A stretch of DNA of 64,000 bases from Deltaproteobacteria bacterium CG11_big_fil_rev_8_21_14_0_20_47_16 (GCA_002796325.1 PCXA01000018.1:186001-250000); one strand, 5' to 3'. Positions 16,935-26,613 are shown, counted from the first letter of the stretch. The notes: generated by a model from the sequence alone, not told the origin. Numbers and translations are program-made.

Positions 16935-17273
16935 ATGGAAATTAAGCCAGAAAAGAATGGCGAAATCGTGGTGTTGAAATGCAAAGGAAGTTTGGATGCT
17001 GAGAGTGTTGCAAGTTTTAAAAAGTCGACCCAAAAAATGGTGGATGAGGGATCACGATATTTTGTTATTGATGCCACTGCACTAAATTTTGTGGATAGTA
17101 TGGGGTTGGGTGCGATCATTTCTTTAATGCGTCGCGTGCAAGCAGACCGCGGTGAAATCAAATTGGCGTCGTTGTCCCCGGATATTCGCATGATATTTGA
17201 GTTAACACGCCTTCACCGCGTTTTTGATATCTGCGCCACAGTGAGCGACGCATGCAAAAAGTTCAGCATATAG
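16935..17273 (+). CDS. STAS-domain anti-sigma-factor antagonist (SpoIIAA/RsbV-like)
   Basis: The 112-residue single STAS domain (ALNFVDSMGLGAII) has the Ser at the position phosphorylated by RsbW-type kinases. The ATG at 16935 follows a GGGGGGG tract; the longer frame starts inside the preceding activator gene. Its 3' end overlaps the start of the ATPase gene by 22 bases, the usual coupling of antagonist and kinase. With the next two genes it forms a complete partner-switching set. Confidence 0.93.
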   Translation: MEIKPEKNGEIVVLKCKGSLDAESVASFKKSTQKMVDEGSRYFVIDATALNFVDSMGLGAIISLMRRVQADRGEIKLASLSPDIRMIFELTRLHRVFDICATVSDACKKFSI

Positions 17274-17674
17274 TTCCCATATGGTTAGAAATGGATGCGC
17301 ATCCACGGCACGTGCCGTGGTTACGTTCTTTTGTGCAGACCTATTTCAAGGGTGGCGGTGTGGATATCTCATCGCGTGATTGCATGAAGGCGCAGTTGGC
17401 GCTGGTGGAAGCTTTTGATAATGTTGTGGAACATGCATATCCAAAATCTCGCAAAAAGCCTGTATTGGTGGGACTGTACCTAAAGGGTAAGACATTGCAT
17501 ATGGAAGTTCTGGATCAAGGACGTGGACCGCCTCAGAAGAAGCATAAGCTGCCCAGTGTCATGAGTGACCATGGACGCGGGCTATTTTTGATTTATCGGT
17601 TGTCATCGCGCGTTGAGTCCAAACGGGAAAATGGCTGGCACCGCTTGCATATGCGCATTCGTTTGGGGAAATAA
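17252..17674 (+). CDS. RsbW/SpoIIAB-like serine kinase / anti-sigma ATPase
   Basis: The 140-residue HATPase_c protein has N-box LVEAFDNVVEHAYP, G1 box LDQGRGPP and G2 box DHGRGLFLIYRLS. It would bind and phosphorylate the STAS partner and sequester a target. No sigma factor gene is adjacent, so the target may be a distant sigma factor or one of the neighbouring activators. It overlaps the STAS gene and is followed directly by the phosphatase. Confidence 0.92.
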   Translation: MQKVQHIVPIWLEMDAHPRHVPWLRSFVQTYFKGGGVDISSRDCMKAQLALVEAFDNVVEHAYPKSRKKPVLVGLYLKGKTLHMEVLDQGRGPPQKKHKLPSVMSDHGRGLFLIYRLSSRVESKRENGWHRLHMRIRLGK

Positions 17675-18934
17675 ATGACTACAAGTCGAGATAAAATTCT
17701 ACCCGCGCTACATCGCTTGAGTCATGCGATTGCACGCGCGGATTCGATGGAATCTGTGTGCCAAGAAATTTTGAAGGCCGTTGTTGCGGTAATTCCAGTG
17801 CGCCGGGCATCCATTATGAAATATGATCCTGAAGAGAAAATCCTGAAAATCGTGGCAGCCCATGGCATGACAGCGCGTCTGGCACGGGATGTGCGTGTGT
17901 CTGCGGGCGAGGGGATCAGCGGACAGGTATTTTCATCCAAAAAGCCGCTTTTGGTAGATGATATTCGCCACATTGGCCGCAAGGCAGCATCGCGCTATAA
18001 AAGTAAGTCACTTATGGTGGCACCGGTGATGTGTATGCCATTGTCAATGGACGGAAAGCCGGTAGGTATTATTAATGTTACAGACAAACGGGGTCGCGGC
18101 GAGTTTACCAAAGAAGATTTGGAACTTTTAACAACGATTGCCAATCACACTGCATCATATTTGCACCTGACCAACTTGGCAGAGTCGGCGCGAAAATCTG
18201 AGCAACTCCATCACGAGGTTGAGCTTGCACGTTCCATTCAACAACGTCTTTTGCCGGGGGTGCTACCCCAAATTCCAAATTTGGATGTGGCCGGTATTTG
18301 TGTCTCTGCGGCCCATGTGGGTGGTGACTATTTTGACGTGATTATGAATTCGTTTGCACCGCCAACAATTATTGTTGCGGATGTCTCTGGGCACAATATT
18401 GGCGCTGCATTGTTGATGAGTGCCTTTCGAAGCACGATTCGTACAGGAATTGCGGGTTTTTATATGGGGCCTGCCCAGTTGATGAGTCGTTTACATGCGC
18501 ATATTTACGATGACCTCGTCCGTGCTGAACAATGGATATCCGCATGTTATGTGCAATATTTTCCAAATGATCGGCAATTTCGCTATGCCAGTGCAGGTCA
18601 TCAGCCACCGTTCTTCTACAGCACAAAAGAGAAAAAGTTTTTACAGGCAAGTACAGGTGATATGATTTTGGGTGTATTGCCAGACATTGTGTTTGAGGAA
18701 GAACGGGTTACAATGCAGCGGGGCGACTGGATGGTCTTGTGTACTGACGGACTATATGAAGCAAGCAAGAACGGCAAAATGCTGGGCTTGGAACGTGTCC
18801 GAAAGGTTATCCGTGATAATGCCAAAGGAACTGTTCATCAGATGTTGAAGGCACTCATGACCGCCGTTAAGAAATTTGTTGCGCCCGCACCGCTAAAAGA
18901 CGATGTCACCATCGTTGTCGCCAAAGTTCGATAA
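17675..18934 (+). CDS. GAF-domain SpoIIE/RsbU-type PP2C phosphatase
   Basis: The 419-residue protein has a GAF domain (about 20-175: VIPVRRASIMKYD, GEGISGQVFSSKKPLLVDDI) and a short helical linker (HHEVELARSIQQRLLP). The SpoIIE phosphatase domain follows with metal-binding Asp in VGGDYFDVI and VADVSGHNIGAALLMS, then CTDGLYEASKNG and DDVTIVVAKV. It is expected to dephosphorylate the STAS protein in response to a GAF-sensed signal and so release the RsbW-like partner. The start codon abuts the preceding stop. Confidence 0.94.
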   Translation: MTTSRDKILPALHRLSHAIARADSMESVCQEILKAVVAVIPVRRASIMKYDPEEKILKIVAAHGMTARLARDVRVSAGEGISGQVFSSKKPLLVDDIRHIGRKAASRYKSKSLMVAPVMCMPLSMDGKPVGIINVTDKRGRGEFTKEDLELLTTIANHTASYLHLTNLAESARKSEQLHHEVELARSIQQRLLPGVLPQIPNLDVAGICVSAAHVGGDYFDVIMNSFAPPTIIVADVSGHNIGAALLMSAFRSTIRTGIAGFYMGPAQLMSRLHAHIYDDLVRAEQWISACYVQYFPNDRQFRYASAGHQPPFFYSTKEKKFLQASTGDMILGVLPDIVFEEERVTMQRGDWMVLCTDGLYEASKNGKMLGLERVRKVIRDNAKGTVHQMLKALMTAVKKFVAPAPLKDDVTIVVAKVR

Positions 18935-18943
18935 CCCAATACT

Positions 18944-20125
18944 ATGAACTATATAGATGCCATTGCCGCCCTTGATCAATGTGGGCAACATACCATTAAT
19001 CCTGGATTGGAACGCATGCAGGCTGCCTGCGAGCGTCTGGGGCATCCAGAGCAGCTACTCAAATGCATTCATGTGGCCGGTACCAATGGCAAAGGATCCA
19101 CCATTGCATTTATGGAATCTCTCCTGAAGGCCAATGGCTCTACCGTTGGTCGTTACACGTCTCCCCATCTTCATGATCTGCGTGAGCGTATTTGCACCAA
19201 TGGGCAATGGATTTCTGAATCAGATTTTGTGCACGCCTATACAGTGGTGTCGAATGCCTGTGCTGACTTGGGGTTGAGTTATTTTGAATGGCTTACGCTG
19301 ATTGCTTTTGTTCACTTTCACAAGCATTCTGTTGATATCGTTCTGTTAGAAACGGGCCTGGGTGGTCGTTGGGATGCAACGAATGTTGTCACACCACTGG
19401 TCTCGGTCATCACGTCAATTGATTATGACCATCAACGCTATTTGGGTGAGACGCTTAAACAAATTGCAGCAGAAAAATGCGGCATTCTCAAAAAGGATGC
19501 CCCTGCGGTGATTGCGCCACAAAACTCGGAAGCGATGGATGTCATTCAGCATGTGATTGCAGAGTTGGAAATTCATGCACAGGTGGTGCCGCCATTGTCA
19601 TCTGAAATTGCGCTGGGGCTGAAGGGTGATTATCAACGCCAGAATGCGGCGTTAGCTGTTGCTGCTGTGCGCGTTTCTCGTGAGCAGCCCTCAAAGAGCG
19701 ATGATGATTTTGATGTGCTTGCTACGACGCGTTGGCCAGGTCGTTTGGAATGGACTTCACAAGATCCACCCATTTTGTGCGATGTTGCCCATAATGTGGC
19801 TGGAGCGAAGACCTTGTGTGAGTACATTAAGACACTGCAACATTGTGGAAATGGTGAAGTGGCGATTCTCTTGGGTGTGATGTCCGACAAAGACGCGCTT
19901 GGTATGGTGCGTGAATTATCTGCAATTGCCAATCGTTTTTACTGTGTGTCTCCCAATATATCTCGTGCACTACCCGCAGAGCAGGTTGCAAAATTTGTTC
20001 GGGCTTGTGACAAGACGGCAATCGTTACAACAAACGCTGATATGAAGCGTACTTGGAAGGGTCCGGGCATTTTAGTTGTCACAGGTTCGTTTTATACAGT
20101 GGCGGAGTTTTGTGCAGCGTTATGA
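18944..20125 (+). CDS. folC: Bifunctional dihydrofolate / folylpolyglutamate synthase
   Basis: The 393-residue Mur-ligase-family enzyme adds glutamate to dihydropteroate and folates. Visible: P-loop HVAGTNGKGSTIAFMES, TSPHLHDLRERI, LLETGLGGRWDATN, ITSIDYDHQRYLG and the C-terminal-domain motif CDVAHNVAGAK. It begins nine bases after the phosphatase gene, so it may be transcribed with the regulatory island, although it is functionally unrelated. Its TGA overlaps the stop of the convergent SemiSWEET-like gene. Confidence 0.95.
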   Translation: MNYIDAIAALDQCGQHTINPGLERMQAACERLGHPEQLLKCIHVAGTNGKGSTIAFMESLLKANGSTVGRYTSPHLHDLRERICTNGQWISESDFVHAYTVVSNACADLGLSYFEWLTLIAFVHFHKHSVDIVLLETGLGGRWDATNVVTPLVSVITSIDYDHQRYLGETLKQIAAEKCGILKKDAPAVIAPQNSEAMDVIQHVIAELEIHAQVVPPLSSEIALGLKGDYQRQNAALAVAAVRVSREQPSKSDDDFDVLATTRWPGRLEWTSQDPPILCDVAHNVAGAKTLCEYIKTLQHCGNGEVAILLGVMSDKDALGMVRELSAIANRFYCVSPNISRALPAEQVAKFVRACDKTAIVTTNADMKRTWKGPGILVVTGSFYTVAEFCAAL

Positions 20126-20407
20126 ATGACGATTGCGTATGCGAAAATATACGGCCGTTCCCACAAGTGCAGAAAAAAATGCGACGTTGGTGATTGAAAA
20201 CGTACGATAGACAGCATCTTCAGAAATAAGCGCTGATGGTAGCATGAGTACAATGCAGGTCCAAACGCCAATACACCAGACAATGCTGATATCATGGGAT
20301 GATTTGAATTTAATCATGCGCCAGATTTGCGCGAGGTTAAAAACTGGGAGGATAAAGCCCACGCCCATCCCGATATTGGTCCATATGGCATGCCAATTGA
20401 GATTCAT
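20120..20407 (-). CDS. Small three-helix PQ-loop (SemiSWEET-like) membrane protein
   Basis: The 95-residue protein has three transmembrane helices (TNIGMGVGFILPVFNLAQI, IVWCIGVWTCIVLMLP, ITNVAFFSALVGTAVYF). After helix 1 it reads QIWRMIKFKSSHDIS, the loop typical of SemiSWEET/PQ-loop proteins. SemiSWEETs dimerise to move sugars across the inner membrane; the substrate here is unknown. An alternative ATG at 20425 would add six residues. Neither start has a clear Shine-Dalgarno. Its stop lies inside the end of folC. Confidence 0.7.
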   Translation of the reverse strand: MNLNWHAIWTNIGMGVGFILPVFNLAQIWRMIKFKSSHDISIVWCIGVWTCIVLMLPSALISEDAVYRTFSITNVAFFSALVGTAVYFRIRNRHS

Positions 20408-20451
20408 AATTTTGCATTGAATCATGTCTGCAAAACTGCGCAATATAAATT

Positions 20452-22440
20452 ATGCTTACATTGCAAAAAGTATCCCGAGTTTTTCCCAACCAGGTGGTCC
20501 TGGATAAAGTGACCCTTCATATCAAGAAGGGTGTGCATTATGGCATTGTGGGAATGAATGGGACTGGCAAATCTACGCTACTCAAGCTCTTGGCGGGGGT
20601 TGAATCGCCCGATGAAGGCTCTGTAGATCGCCGCGCCGGTAGTACCGTTGGTGTGTTGGAACAGGACCAATTTCAGTACGATCATATCCCCATTGTAGAA
20701 GTTGCCGAGATGGGCAATGCGGTATTGCATGATTTAAAAGTTAAAATGGATGCACTGGCGGTCAAGATGCAATCGCCCGATGCGGATATTGAAAAGCTGG
20801 GGATGGAATTTGCGCATCTTCAGGCCGATTTCGACCACCAAGAGGGGTATACGCTGCGTGCTAGGGCTGAGCAGATGCTGATGGGGCTTGGATTTGCAGT
20901 TAATGACATGGAGCGAAAGCTTTCTGAGTTTAGTGGTGGGTATAAGGCGCGCATCTTGCTTGCCAAATTGCTTATGGGTGAACCCGACCTGTTGCTTCTG
21001 GACGAGCCCACCAACCACTTGGACTTAACGACCATTCATTGGTTGGGTGATTACATAAAAGGGATGAAACAAACCGTGGTGGTGGTGAGCCACGATCGCG
21101 AATTTTTGAATCTGACGAGCGACCATATTCTACACATCGCGGCCAGTCGCATTACTGATTATACCGGTAACTACGATGAATATCGCCGCATGTATGCCAT
21201 TCGCGCAGATATCGAGTCAAAAGTGACCGCCAAGGCCGAAGACCGTATTAATCAACTCCAACGCTTTGTGGATCAGTTTGGTGCCAAGGCCAGCAAGGCC
21301 CGTCAGGCACAGAGCAAGGCCAAGATGATTCAGAAGATGGAAGATGAATTGGAGGGGCTTGAGCGCGTAGCTGTCGTTGAAAAAGCACCCACATTTGATT
21401 TTGGGCAGCGCATCCAGTCGACCGAACATATTTTGCAAGTGAAAGGTTTGGCCAAGTCGTACGATGATGAGATGATTTTTGAAAATGTAAAGTTTGCACT
21501 GCGCCGGGGTGATCGTGCGGCAATCGTTGCACCCAATGGTGTTGGTAAAACCACGCTACTTAAGATTTTGGCGGGAGTGCAGCCCGAAACGGAGGGATCT
21601 TACCATTGGGGCCATGCCGTCGAAATTGGTTATTTTGCACAGCAGCAAAAAGAAATTCTGCCTGAGGCAATGAATATTTTTGACTATATGTGCTCGCTTT
21701 CCAATGGTCAGTTGATGCCTAGAATTAGAACCATTTTGGGGCGTTTGATGTTTTCAGGAGACACGGTGAAGAAACCCATGGGTGTGCTCTCCGGTGGAGA
21801 ACTTTCGCGTGTGGTTTTTGGCCAGATCATGTTGCAACAGCCCAACACGTTAATATTGGATGAGCCCACCAACCACTTGGACATGGAATCGCGTGAAAAT
21901 TTGCTCGCAGCGTTAAAGGAATACCCCGGAACCATTCTTTTTGTGAGCCATGATCAGTATTTTCTGGATCAACTGGCCACACGCATCATTCGCTTGGACC
22001 GTCATCAAACGGATGATTACCTGGGTGGCTATCAAGACTACCTGCGTAAGAACGGCATGGATTATCTGGGACACGTAGTTGCGGAATCCAAGCCGACAAA
22101 GCATCGTGAGACCACACAGGTGGAGTCCAAGGAAGGTAGTGTTTCTAAAGAAGGGCAGCGTAAGGAACGTGCTGCTGAGCGTGCCAAGGTCAATGAACGA
22201 CTCAAACCACTTCAAAAGGAATTGGCCGCATGTGAGGAAAAAGTGGCGACACTAGAAGCCCGTCTCAAGGAAATCACTCATACGATGGCCCATCCAAAAC
22301 GTGTGGATGGCAAGACTGATTGGGACTCGGTTGCGGGGTTGGGCAAAGAAAAGAAGCAGATCGAGACGGACTTAGCCCACTTGGAAGCGGAGTGGGAACA
22401 GTTGCAGAAAGAGATTGAAGCAATCCAGGCCGCGGTGTAA
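20452..22440 (+). CDS. ABC-F family ATPase (ribosome-associated type, Uup/YheS-like)
   Basis: The 662-residue protein has two ABC domains in tandem and no membrane segments. Walker A GMNGTGKSTLLKLL and GVGKTTLLKIL; signatures FSGGYKARILLAKLL and LSGGELSRVVFGQIML; Walker B LLLLDEPTNHLDL and LILDEPTNHLDM. An interdomain linker (about 240-310, Gln/Lys-rich) separates them. A C-terminal highly charged coiled-coil extension (about 560-662) is typical of the Uup/YheS branch. Such proteins act on the ribosome or on DNA structures, not in transport. TATAAA lies just before the ATG, and the Shine-Dalgarno is poor. Confidence 0.92.
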   Translation: MLTLQKVSRVFPNQVVLDKVTLHIKKGVHYGIVGMNGTGKSTLLKLLAGVESPDEGSVDRRAGSTVGVLEQDQFQYDHIPIVEVAEMGNAVLHDLKVKMDALAVKMQSPDADIEKLGMEFAHLQADFDHQEGYTLRARAEQMLMGLGFAVNDMERKLSEFSGGYKARILLAKLLMGEPDLLLLDEPTNHLDLTTIHWLGDYIKGMKQTVVVVSHDREFLNLTSDHILHIAASRITDYTGNYDEYRRMYAIRADIESKVTAKAEDRINQLQRFVDQFGAKASKARQAQSKAKMIQKMEDELEGLERVAVVEKAPTFDFGQRIQSTEHILQVKGLAKSYDDEMIFENVKFALRRGDRAAIVAPNGVGKTTLLKILAGVQPETEGSYHWGHAVEIGYFAQQQKEILPEAMNIFDYMCSLSNGQLMPRIRTILGRLMFSGDTVKKPMGVLSGGELSRVVFGQIMLQQPNTLILDEPTNHLDMESRENLLAALKEYPGTILFVSHDQYFLDQLATRIIRLDRHQTDDYLGGYQDYLRKNGMDYLGHVVAESKPTKHRETTQVESKEGSVSKEGQRKERAAERAKVNERLKPLQKELAACEEKVATLEARLKEITHTMAHPKRVDGKTDWDSVAGLGKEKKQIETDLAHLEAEWEQLQKEIEAIQAAV

Positions 22441-22451
22441 ACGCCTCCATT

Positions 22452-23423
22452 ATGTCTTTCCCCATACATCGCAGTCGCCGGTTGCGCCGGCATCCTGGAA
22501 TTCGAAGGCTTGTGGCTGAAACACGCCTGCATCCAGCGGATTTGATCCAGCCACTATTTGTGTGCCCAGGCACCAAGGTACAGCATGATATTGCGGCAAT
22601 GCCGAGTGTTGCCCAGATGTCAGTGGATCTATTGGTTGAAGAAGCCAAGCGTCTTGGCGATTTAGGAATCTCAGCAGTGCTTCTGTTTGGCACACCCCAG
22701 AAAAAGGACGATACCGGGAGTGAAGCCTGGTCGGACAGTGGTGCAGTACAGCACGCGCTGCGTGCGCTTAAAAAGGAATGTCCTTCATTATATTTAATTA
22801 CCGATGTTTGTTTGTGTGCGTACACCAACTGTGGTCACTGCGGATTGCCGAGCGACCATGGCACGGTGTTGAATGATACTTCTATTGAGTTACTAGGCCA
22901 GATAGCGGCCAGTCATGCCAAACATGGTGCAGATATGGTGGCGCCATCCGATATGATGGATGGGCGTGTGGCTGCCATTCGCCGCGCACTCGATAATGCC
23001 AAATTTCAATACACACCCATCATGAGCTATGCCGCCAAATATGCATCCGCATTTTATGGACCGTTCCGTGAGGCACAAGATTCCACGCCGCAGTTTGGTG
23101 ATCGCAAGACCTATCAAATGGATCCCGCCAATCGTCGGGAAGCGGTGCGCGAAGTGCTGCAAGACATTGATGAAGGTGCGGACATGGTGATGGTGAAACC
23201 TGCCATGCCATACCTAGATGTGCTGAGCGATATTCGTGCTGCAGTCGATGTGCCGGTAGCTGCCTATCAAGTGAGTGGTGAGTATGCGATGATCAAGGCC
23301 GCTGCTCAAAATGGCTGGCTGGATGAACGTGCCGCAGCATTCGAGTCGCTACTTTCTATTAAGCGCGCCGGTGCAGACAATATTATTACTTATTTTGCAA
23401 AGGACATCGCAGCACAACTCTAA
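22452..23423 (+). CDS. hemB: Delta-aminolevulinic acid dehydratase (porphobilinogen synthase)
   Basis: The 323-residue enzyme condenses two 5-aminolevulinate molecules to porphobilinogen for haem synthesis. It carries the Cys-rich zinc site DVCLCAYTNCGHCG (about 115-128), AAKYASAFYGPFREA with the first Schiff-base Lys, and MVKPAMPYLD with the second. Start MSFPIHRSRRLRR is typical. It lies 11 bases after the ABC-F gene and one base before polA. hemC and hemD are 5 kb away at 28.1 kb. Confidence 0.96.
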   Translation: MSFPIHRSRRLRRHPGIRRLVAETRLHPADLIQPLFVCPGTKVQHDIAAMPSVAQMSVDLLVEEAKRLGDLGISAVLLFGTPQKKDDTGSEAWSDSGAVQHALRALKKECPSLYLITDVCLCAYTNCGHCGLPSDHGTVLNDTSIELLGQIAASHAKHGADMVAPSDMMDGRVAAIRRALDNAKFQYTPIMSYAAKYASAFYGPFREAQDSTPQFGDRKTYQMDPANRREAVREVLQDIDEGADMVMVKPAMPYLDVLSDIRAAVDVPVAAYQVSGEYAMIKAAAQNGWLDERAAAFESLLSIKRAGADNIITYFAKDIAAQL

Positions 23424-23424
23424 C

Positions 23425-26139
23425 ATGGCTAAGCTTCCCACACTGTATCTCATCGATGGCAGCTCTTACATTTTTCGGGCCTTCTATGCAGTGCGGCCGC
23501 TGTCGAATTCTAAGGGACTTCCCACCAACGCATTGTACGGATTTACACAAATGATCATGCGCTTGTTGAAGGATGAAAAACCCAGCCACTTGGCCATCAT
23601 ATTTGATTCCAAAGAACCCACTGAACGCGAAGAAATTTTCCCAGAATACAAAGCCAATCGCTCAGAACCCCCTGATGACTTGGTGCCGCAGTTCCCCTAT
23701 TTTAGTCAGATCACAGAGGCCTTGGACATCCACACTGTATTGCAGCCGGGCGTAGAAGCCGACGACATCATTGGAACCATGGCACATGCGCATGAAGCTG
23801 CGGGTGGCGATGTGGTGATTGTGACTGGGGACAAAGATTTCATGCAGATGGTGTCCAAGCATGTGACGCTGCTGGATACCATGAAGGAAAAACGCAATGG
23901 CATTCCTGAAGTGAAGGAAAAATTTGGTGTTAAGCCCGAAGAAGTGGTCGAAGTCATGGGCTTGATGGGTGATGCCGTTGATAATATCCCAGGCGTTAAA
24001 GGGGTGGGGCCCAAAACAGCAATCAAACTCATTCAAAAATTTCATACGGTTGAAAATCTTTATAAAAATTTGGACAAAGTAGAACCCGGTAGCCTTCGCC
24101 AGAAATTACAAGAGCAAAAAGAGGGCGCCATGATGTCGCGTAACTTGGTGGAGATCCGAAAAAATATTCCACTTGAGTACACATTAGATGGACTTAAGTA
24201 TGTCGTTCCATCACCTACAAAGTTCGCACCACTATTCCAAGATTTAGGATTCACACGCTTTTTAAAAGACATGAGTGTTCCGCTATCACAGTCCACCGAT
24301 ACAGCTGTGCGCGTTGAAAGTATCAGCGACACGCTTCCTGTCTCAATGTCTCAGAGCAACGAAAGTGCTGACCCCATTCGCGTTATATCGATTCCAACGG
24401 ATTTGACAAAGTGGGTATCAACAGTTGGCGCAGATCCGGTTGCCTTTTCGGTGGTAACCGATGAAGGGCACGCCATGCGTGAGCCGATTGTGGGAGTGGC
24501 GCTTGCCTCACCCAAAGCGGGCACCATTTACTGTCCAATTGGGCATCACGTTTTAGAATCCCAACTCCATTTGGATGATTTAAAGGCCGGTATTGCACCG
24601 CTTCTTACCACCAAACACGTGTGGTGGGGGTATGACGTGAAGCCCCAGTTGGAAACATTGCATTCACACGGCATTACGATTTCAGGCCGCACCGAAGATG
24701 GTTTGCTCATGCAGTATCTCATGGGTGGGTCCACGCCAAAAAATGCAGAAATTTATTTAGAGCGCGAGGGTGTGGCATTGCCAAATTTGGCTGAGTTGTT
24801 GGGAAAAGGGGCAAAGAAGAAGGCCATATGTGAAATGGATGTTACCACAATTGCTTCATGGGCAGGCGCGATTGCAAGTGGCTTGATGCAGCGGCTTCCA
24901 GGTCTTAAGTCAGAGTTGGGTGATGTCAAATCGCTATACAATGATATGGAGTTGCCGCTCTCACATATTTTACAGGACATGGAGGAAACGGGAGTTTTGA
25001 TTGATGCCGATGCTTTGGCCGATGCACACGATGAGTTTGCCGAGCGCCTTGCTGCACTCGAAGCTGATATCTATGCGCTTGCGGGAGCGCCATTTAATAT
25101 TCAATCACCTAAGCAATTGTCTGAGATGCTTTTTGGGAAGATGCAAATCCCCGTCGTTAAAAAAACAAAAACGGGTGCATCAACAAACAGTGATGTTTTA
25201 GAAGAATTGGCGCCCGCATATCCCATTGCACAGCGCATTCTGGATTATCGTCAATTGGCCAAGTTACAATCGACTTATGTGGATGCGTTGCCACTATTGA
25301 GAGATCCTCAAACAGGCCGCATTCACACCAGTTATAATCAGGCGGTTGCGGCAACGGGGCGTCTGTCATCGAGTGACCCCAATTTGCAAAACATTCCAAT
25401 TCGCAGTGAAGACGGTCGTAAAATTCGGCGTGCCTTTGTAGCTGCAAAGGGCTGCCGTCTTGTTTCAGCAGATTATTCCCAGATTGAGCTGCGCATTTTA
25501 GCCCATATTACAGATGAACCACTTCTGATTGAGGCATTTAAAAAAGATGAAGATGTCCACTCACTGACCGCATCTCAAATTTTCAATGTGCCATCGGCAA
25601 AGGTTACTAAAGAACAGCGTGCTGTTGGTAAGACGGTGAATTTTGCAGTGCTCTATGGCCAATCCGCATTTGGTCTTTCTCGGCAATTGGGAATTCCTGC
25701 AGGTGAGGCCAAGCAATACATTGATAACTACTTTGAAAAATATTCTCGTGTGGCGGCATATCGCGAACACGTTTTGGAAACGGCACGCGAGACGGGTTAT
25801 GTTGAAACACTATTTGGGCGCCGCCGTTATTTTCCTGATTTGAAACATGCCAACAAGGGGTTGCGTGCTGCAACGGAGCGTATGGCATTTAATACGGTGT
25901 TGCAGGGAACTGCTGCAGACATCATGAAGCGGGCCATGATTCGGGCATCCCACTCGTTATGCGACGTACCAAATGCCAAAATGATTATGCAAGTTCACGA
26001 TGAATTGGTTGTCGAAACCCCCAAAGATAGTGTAGGAGCGGTCGAGACAATTCTCAAGGCGGACATGGCTGCAGCGGCCAAACTAAAAGTGCCGCTGACA
26101 GTGGATGTAGCCAGTGGATTGAATTGGGATGACTGTTAG
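23425..26139 (+). CDS. polA: DNA polymerase I
   Basis: The 904-residue protein has an N-terminal 5'-nuclease domain (1-290: YLIDGSSYIFRAFYA, VTGDKDFMQMVS, NIPGVKGVGPKTA). A middle 3'-5' exonuclease-fold domain (about 320-510) and a C-terminal polymerase domain follow. Polymerase motifs: A SADYSQIELRILAH, B RAVGKTVNFAVLYGQ, C MQVHDELVVE. The middle domain has lost the metal-binding carboxylates: the DxE site reads FSVVTD and the NxKxD site reads YDVKPQ. Proofreading is therefore probably absent, as in Taq-type enzymes. The ATG at 23425 lies one base after hemB; the longer frame would read back through hemB. Confidence 0.96.
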   Translation: MAKLPTLYLIDGSSYIFRAFYAVRPLSNSKGLPTNALYGFTQMIMRLLKDEKPSHLAIIFDSKEPTEREEIFPEYKANRSEPPDDLVPQFPYFSQITEALDIHTVLQPGVEADDIIGTMAHAHEAAGGDVVIVTGDKDFMQMVSKHVTLLDTMKEKRNGIPEVKEKFGVKPEEVVEVMGLMGDAVDNIPGVKGVGPKTAIKLIQKFHTVENLYKNLDKVEPGSLRQKLQEQKEGAMMSRNLVEIRKNIPLEYTLDGLKYVVPSPTKFAPLFQDLGFTRFLKDMSVPLSQSTDTAVRVESISDTLPVSMSQSNESADPIRVISIPTDLTKWVSTVGADPVAFSVVTDEGHAMREPIVGVALASPKAGTIYCPIGHHVLESQLHLDDLKAGIAPLLTTKHVWWGYDVKPQLETLHSHGITISGRTEDGLLMQYLMGGSTPKNAEIYLEREGVALPNLAELLGKGAKKKAICEMDVTTIASWAGAIASGLMQRLPGLKSELGDVKSLYNDMELPLSHILQDMEETGVLIDADALADAHDEFAERLAALEADIYALAGAPFNIQSPKQLSEMLFGKMQIPVVKKTKTGASTNSDVLEELAPAYPIAQRILDYRQLAKLQSTYVDALPLLRDPQTGRIHTSYNQAVAATGRLSSSDPNLQNIPIRSEDGRKIRRAFVAAKGCRLVSADYSQIELRILAHITDEPLLIEAFKKDEDVHSLTASQIFNVPSAKVTKEQRAVGKTVNFAVLYGQSAFGLSRQLGIPAGEAKQYIDNYFEKYSRVAAYREHVLETARETGYVETLFGRRRYFPDLKHANKGLRAATERMAFNTVLQGTAADIMKRAMIRASHSLCDVPNAKMIMQVHDELVVETPKDSVGAVETILKADMAAAAKLKVPLTVDVASGLNWDDC

Positions 26140-26199
26140 ACTAACAATCGATTTGGGTGCGTGGTGTGTCCGAATCACAAACAATGGAGGGAGAGCAGA

Positions 26200-26613
26200 A
26201 TGAAACGTTTAAATATCGCAATTGTAATGGGATTGGTTCTTGGACTTGCCGCTTCTGCCAGCGCATTTGATGTAGGCGGGGCCATGAAGAATGCTGCCAA
26301 TAACGCTGCCAAAAAAGGTAGTCAGGCTGTTGTTGAGTCCCAAATCAATAACGATTTGGCCAAAACAACGTGTGCTTGTAACAGTGGCAAAATTGATGAA
26401 AAGTGCTTGGCTAAGGTAGCTGCTAAATTGAAGACCGAACATGCATTGGCTGAAAAGAATGGATTTGCTGATTTTAACATCCATATTGATGCTGATAAGA
26501 CATGCGCAAAGTCTGCCGAAACACAAATGACAACACTTGTGGGTTGGGCTGATACTTATGTAAATGCCAAGAAGAATACAAAGACGCTGAGCTTTTCAGT
26601 GAAACTGAACTAA
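26200..26613 (+). CDS. Small exported protein with four cysteines, function unknown
   Basis: The 137-residue protein has signal peptide MKRLNIAIVMGLVLGLAASASA cleaved before FDVGG. The mature part is helical, Ala/Lys/Asn-rich and has four Cys (TTCACNSG, DEKCLAK, DKTCAKS), which could form two disulfides in the periplasm. No family is recognised. A strong GGAGGGAG precedes the ATG at 26200. The gene stands alone behind polA and ends at a clear intrinsic terminator. Confidence 0.75.
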   Translation: MKRLNIAIVMGLVLGLAASASAFDVGGAMKNAANNAAKKGSQAVVESQINNDLAKTTCACNSGKIDEKCLAKVAAKLKTEHALAEKNGFADFNIHIDADKTCAKSAETQMTTLVGWADTYVNAKKNTKTLSFSVKLN

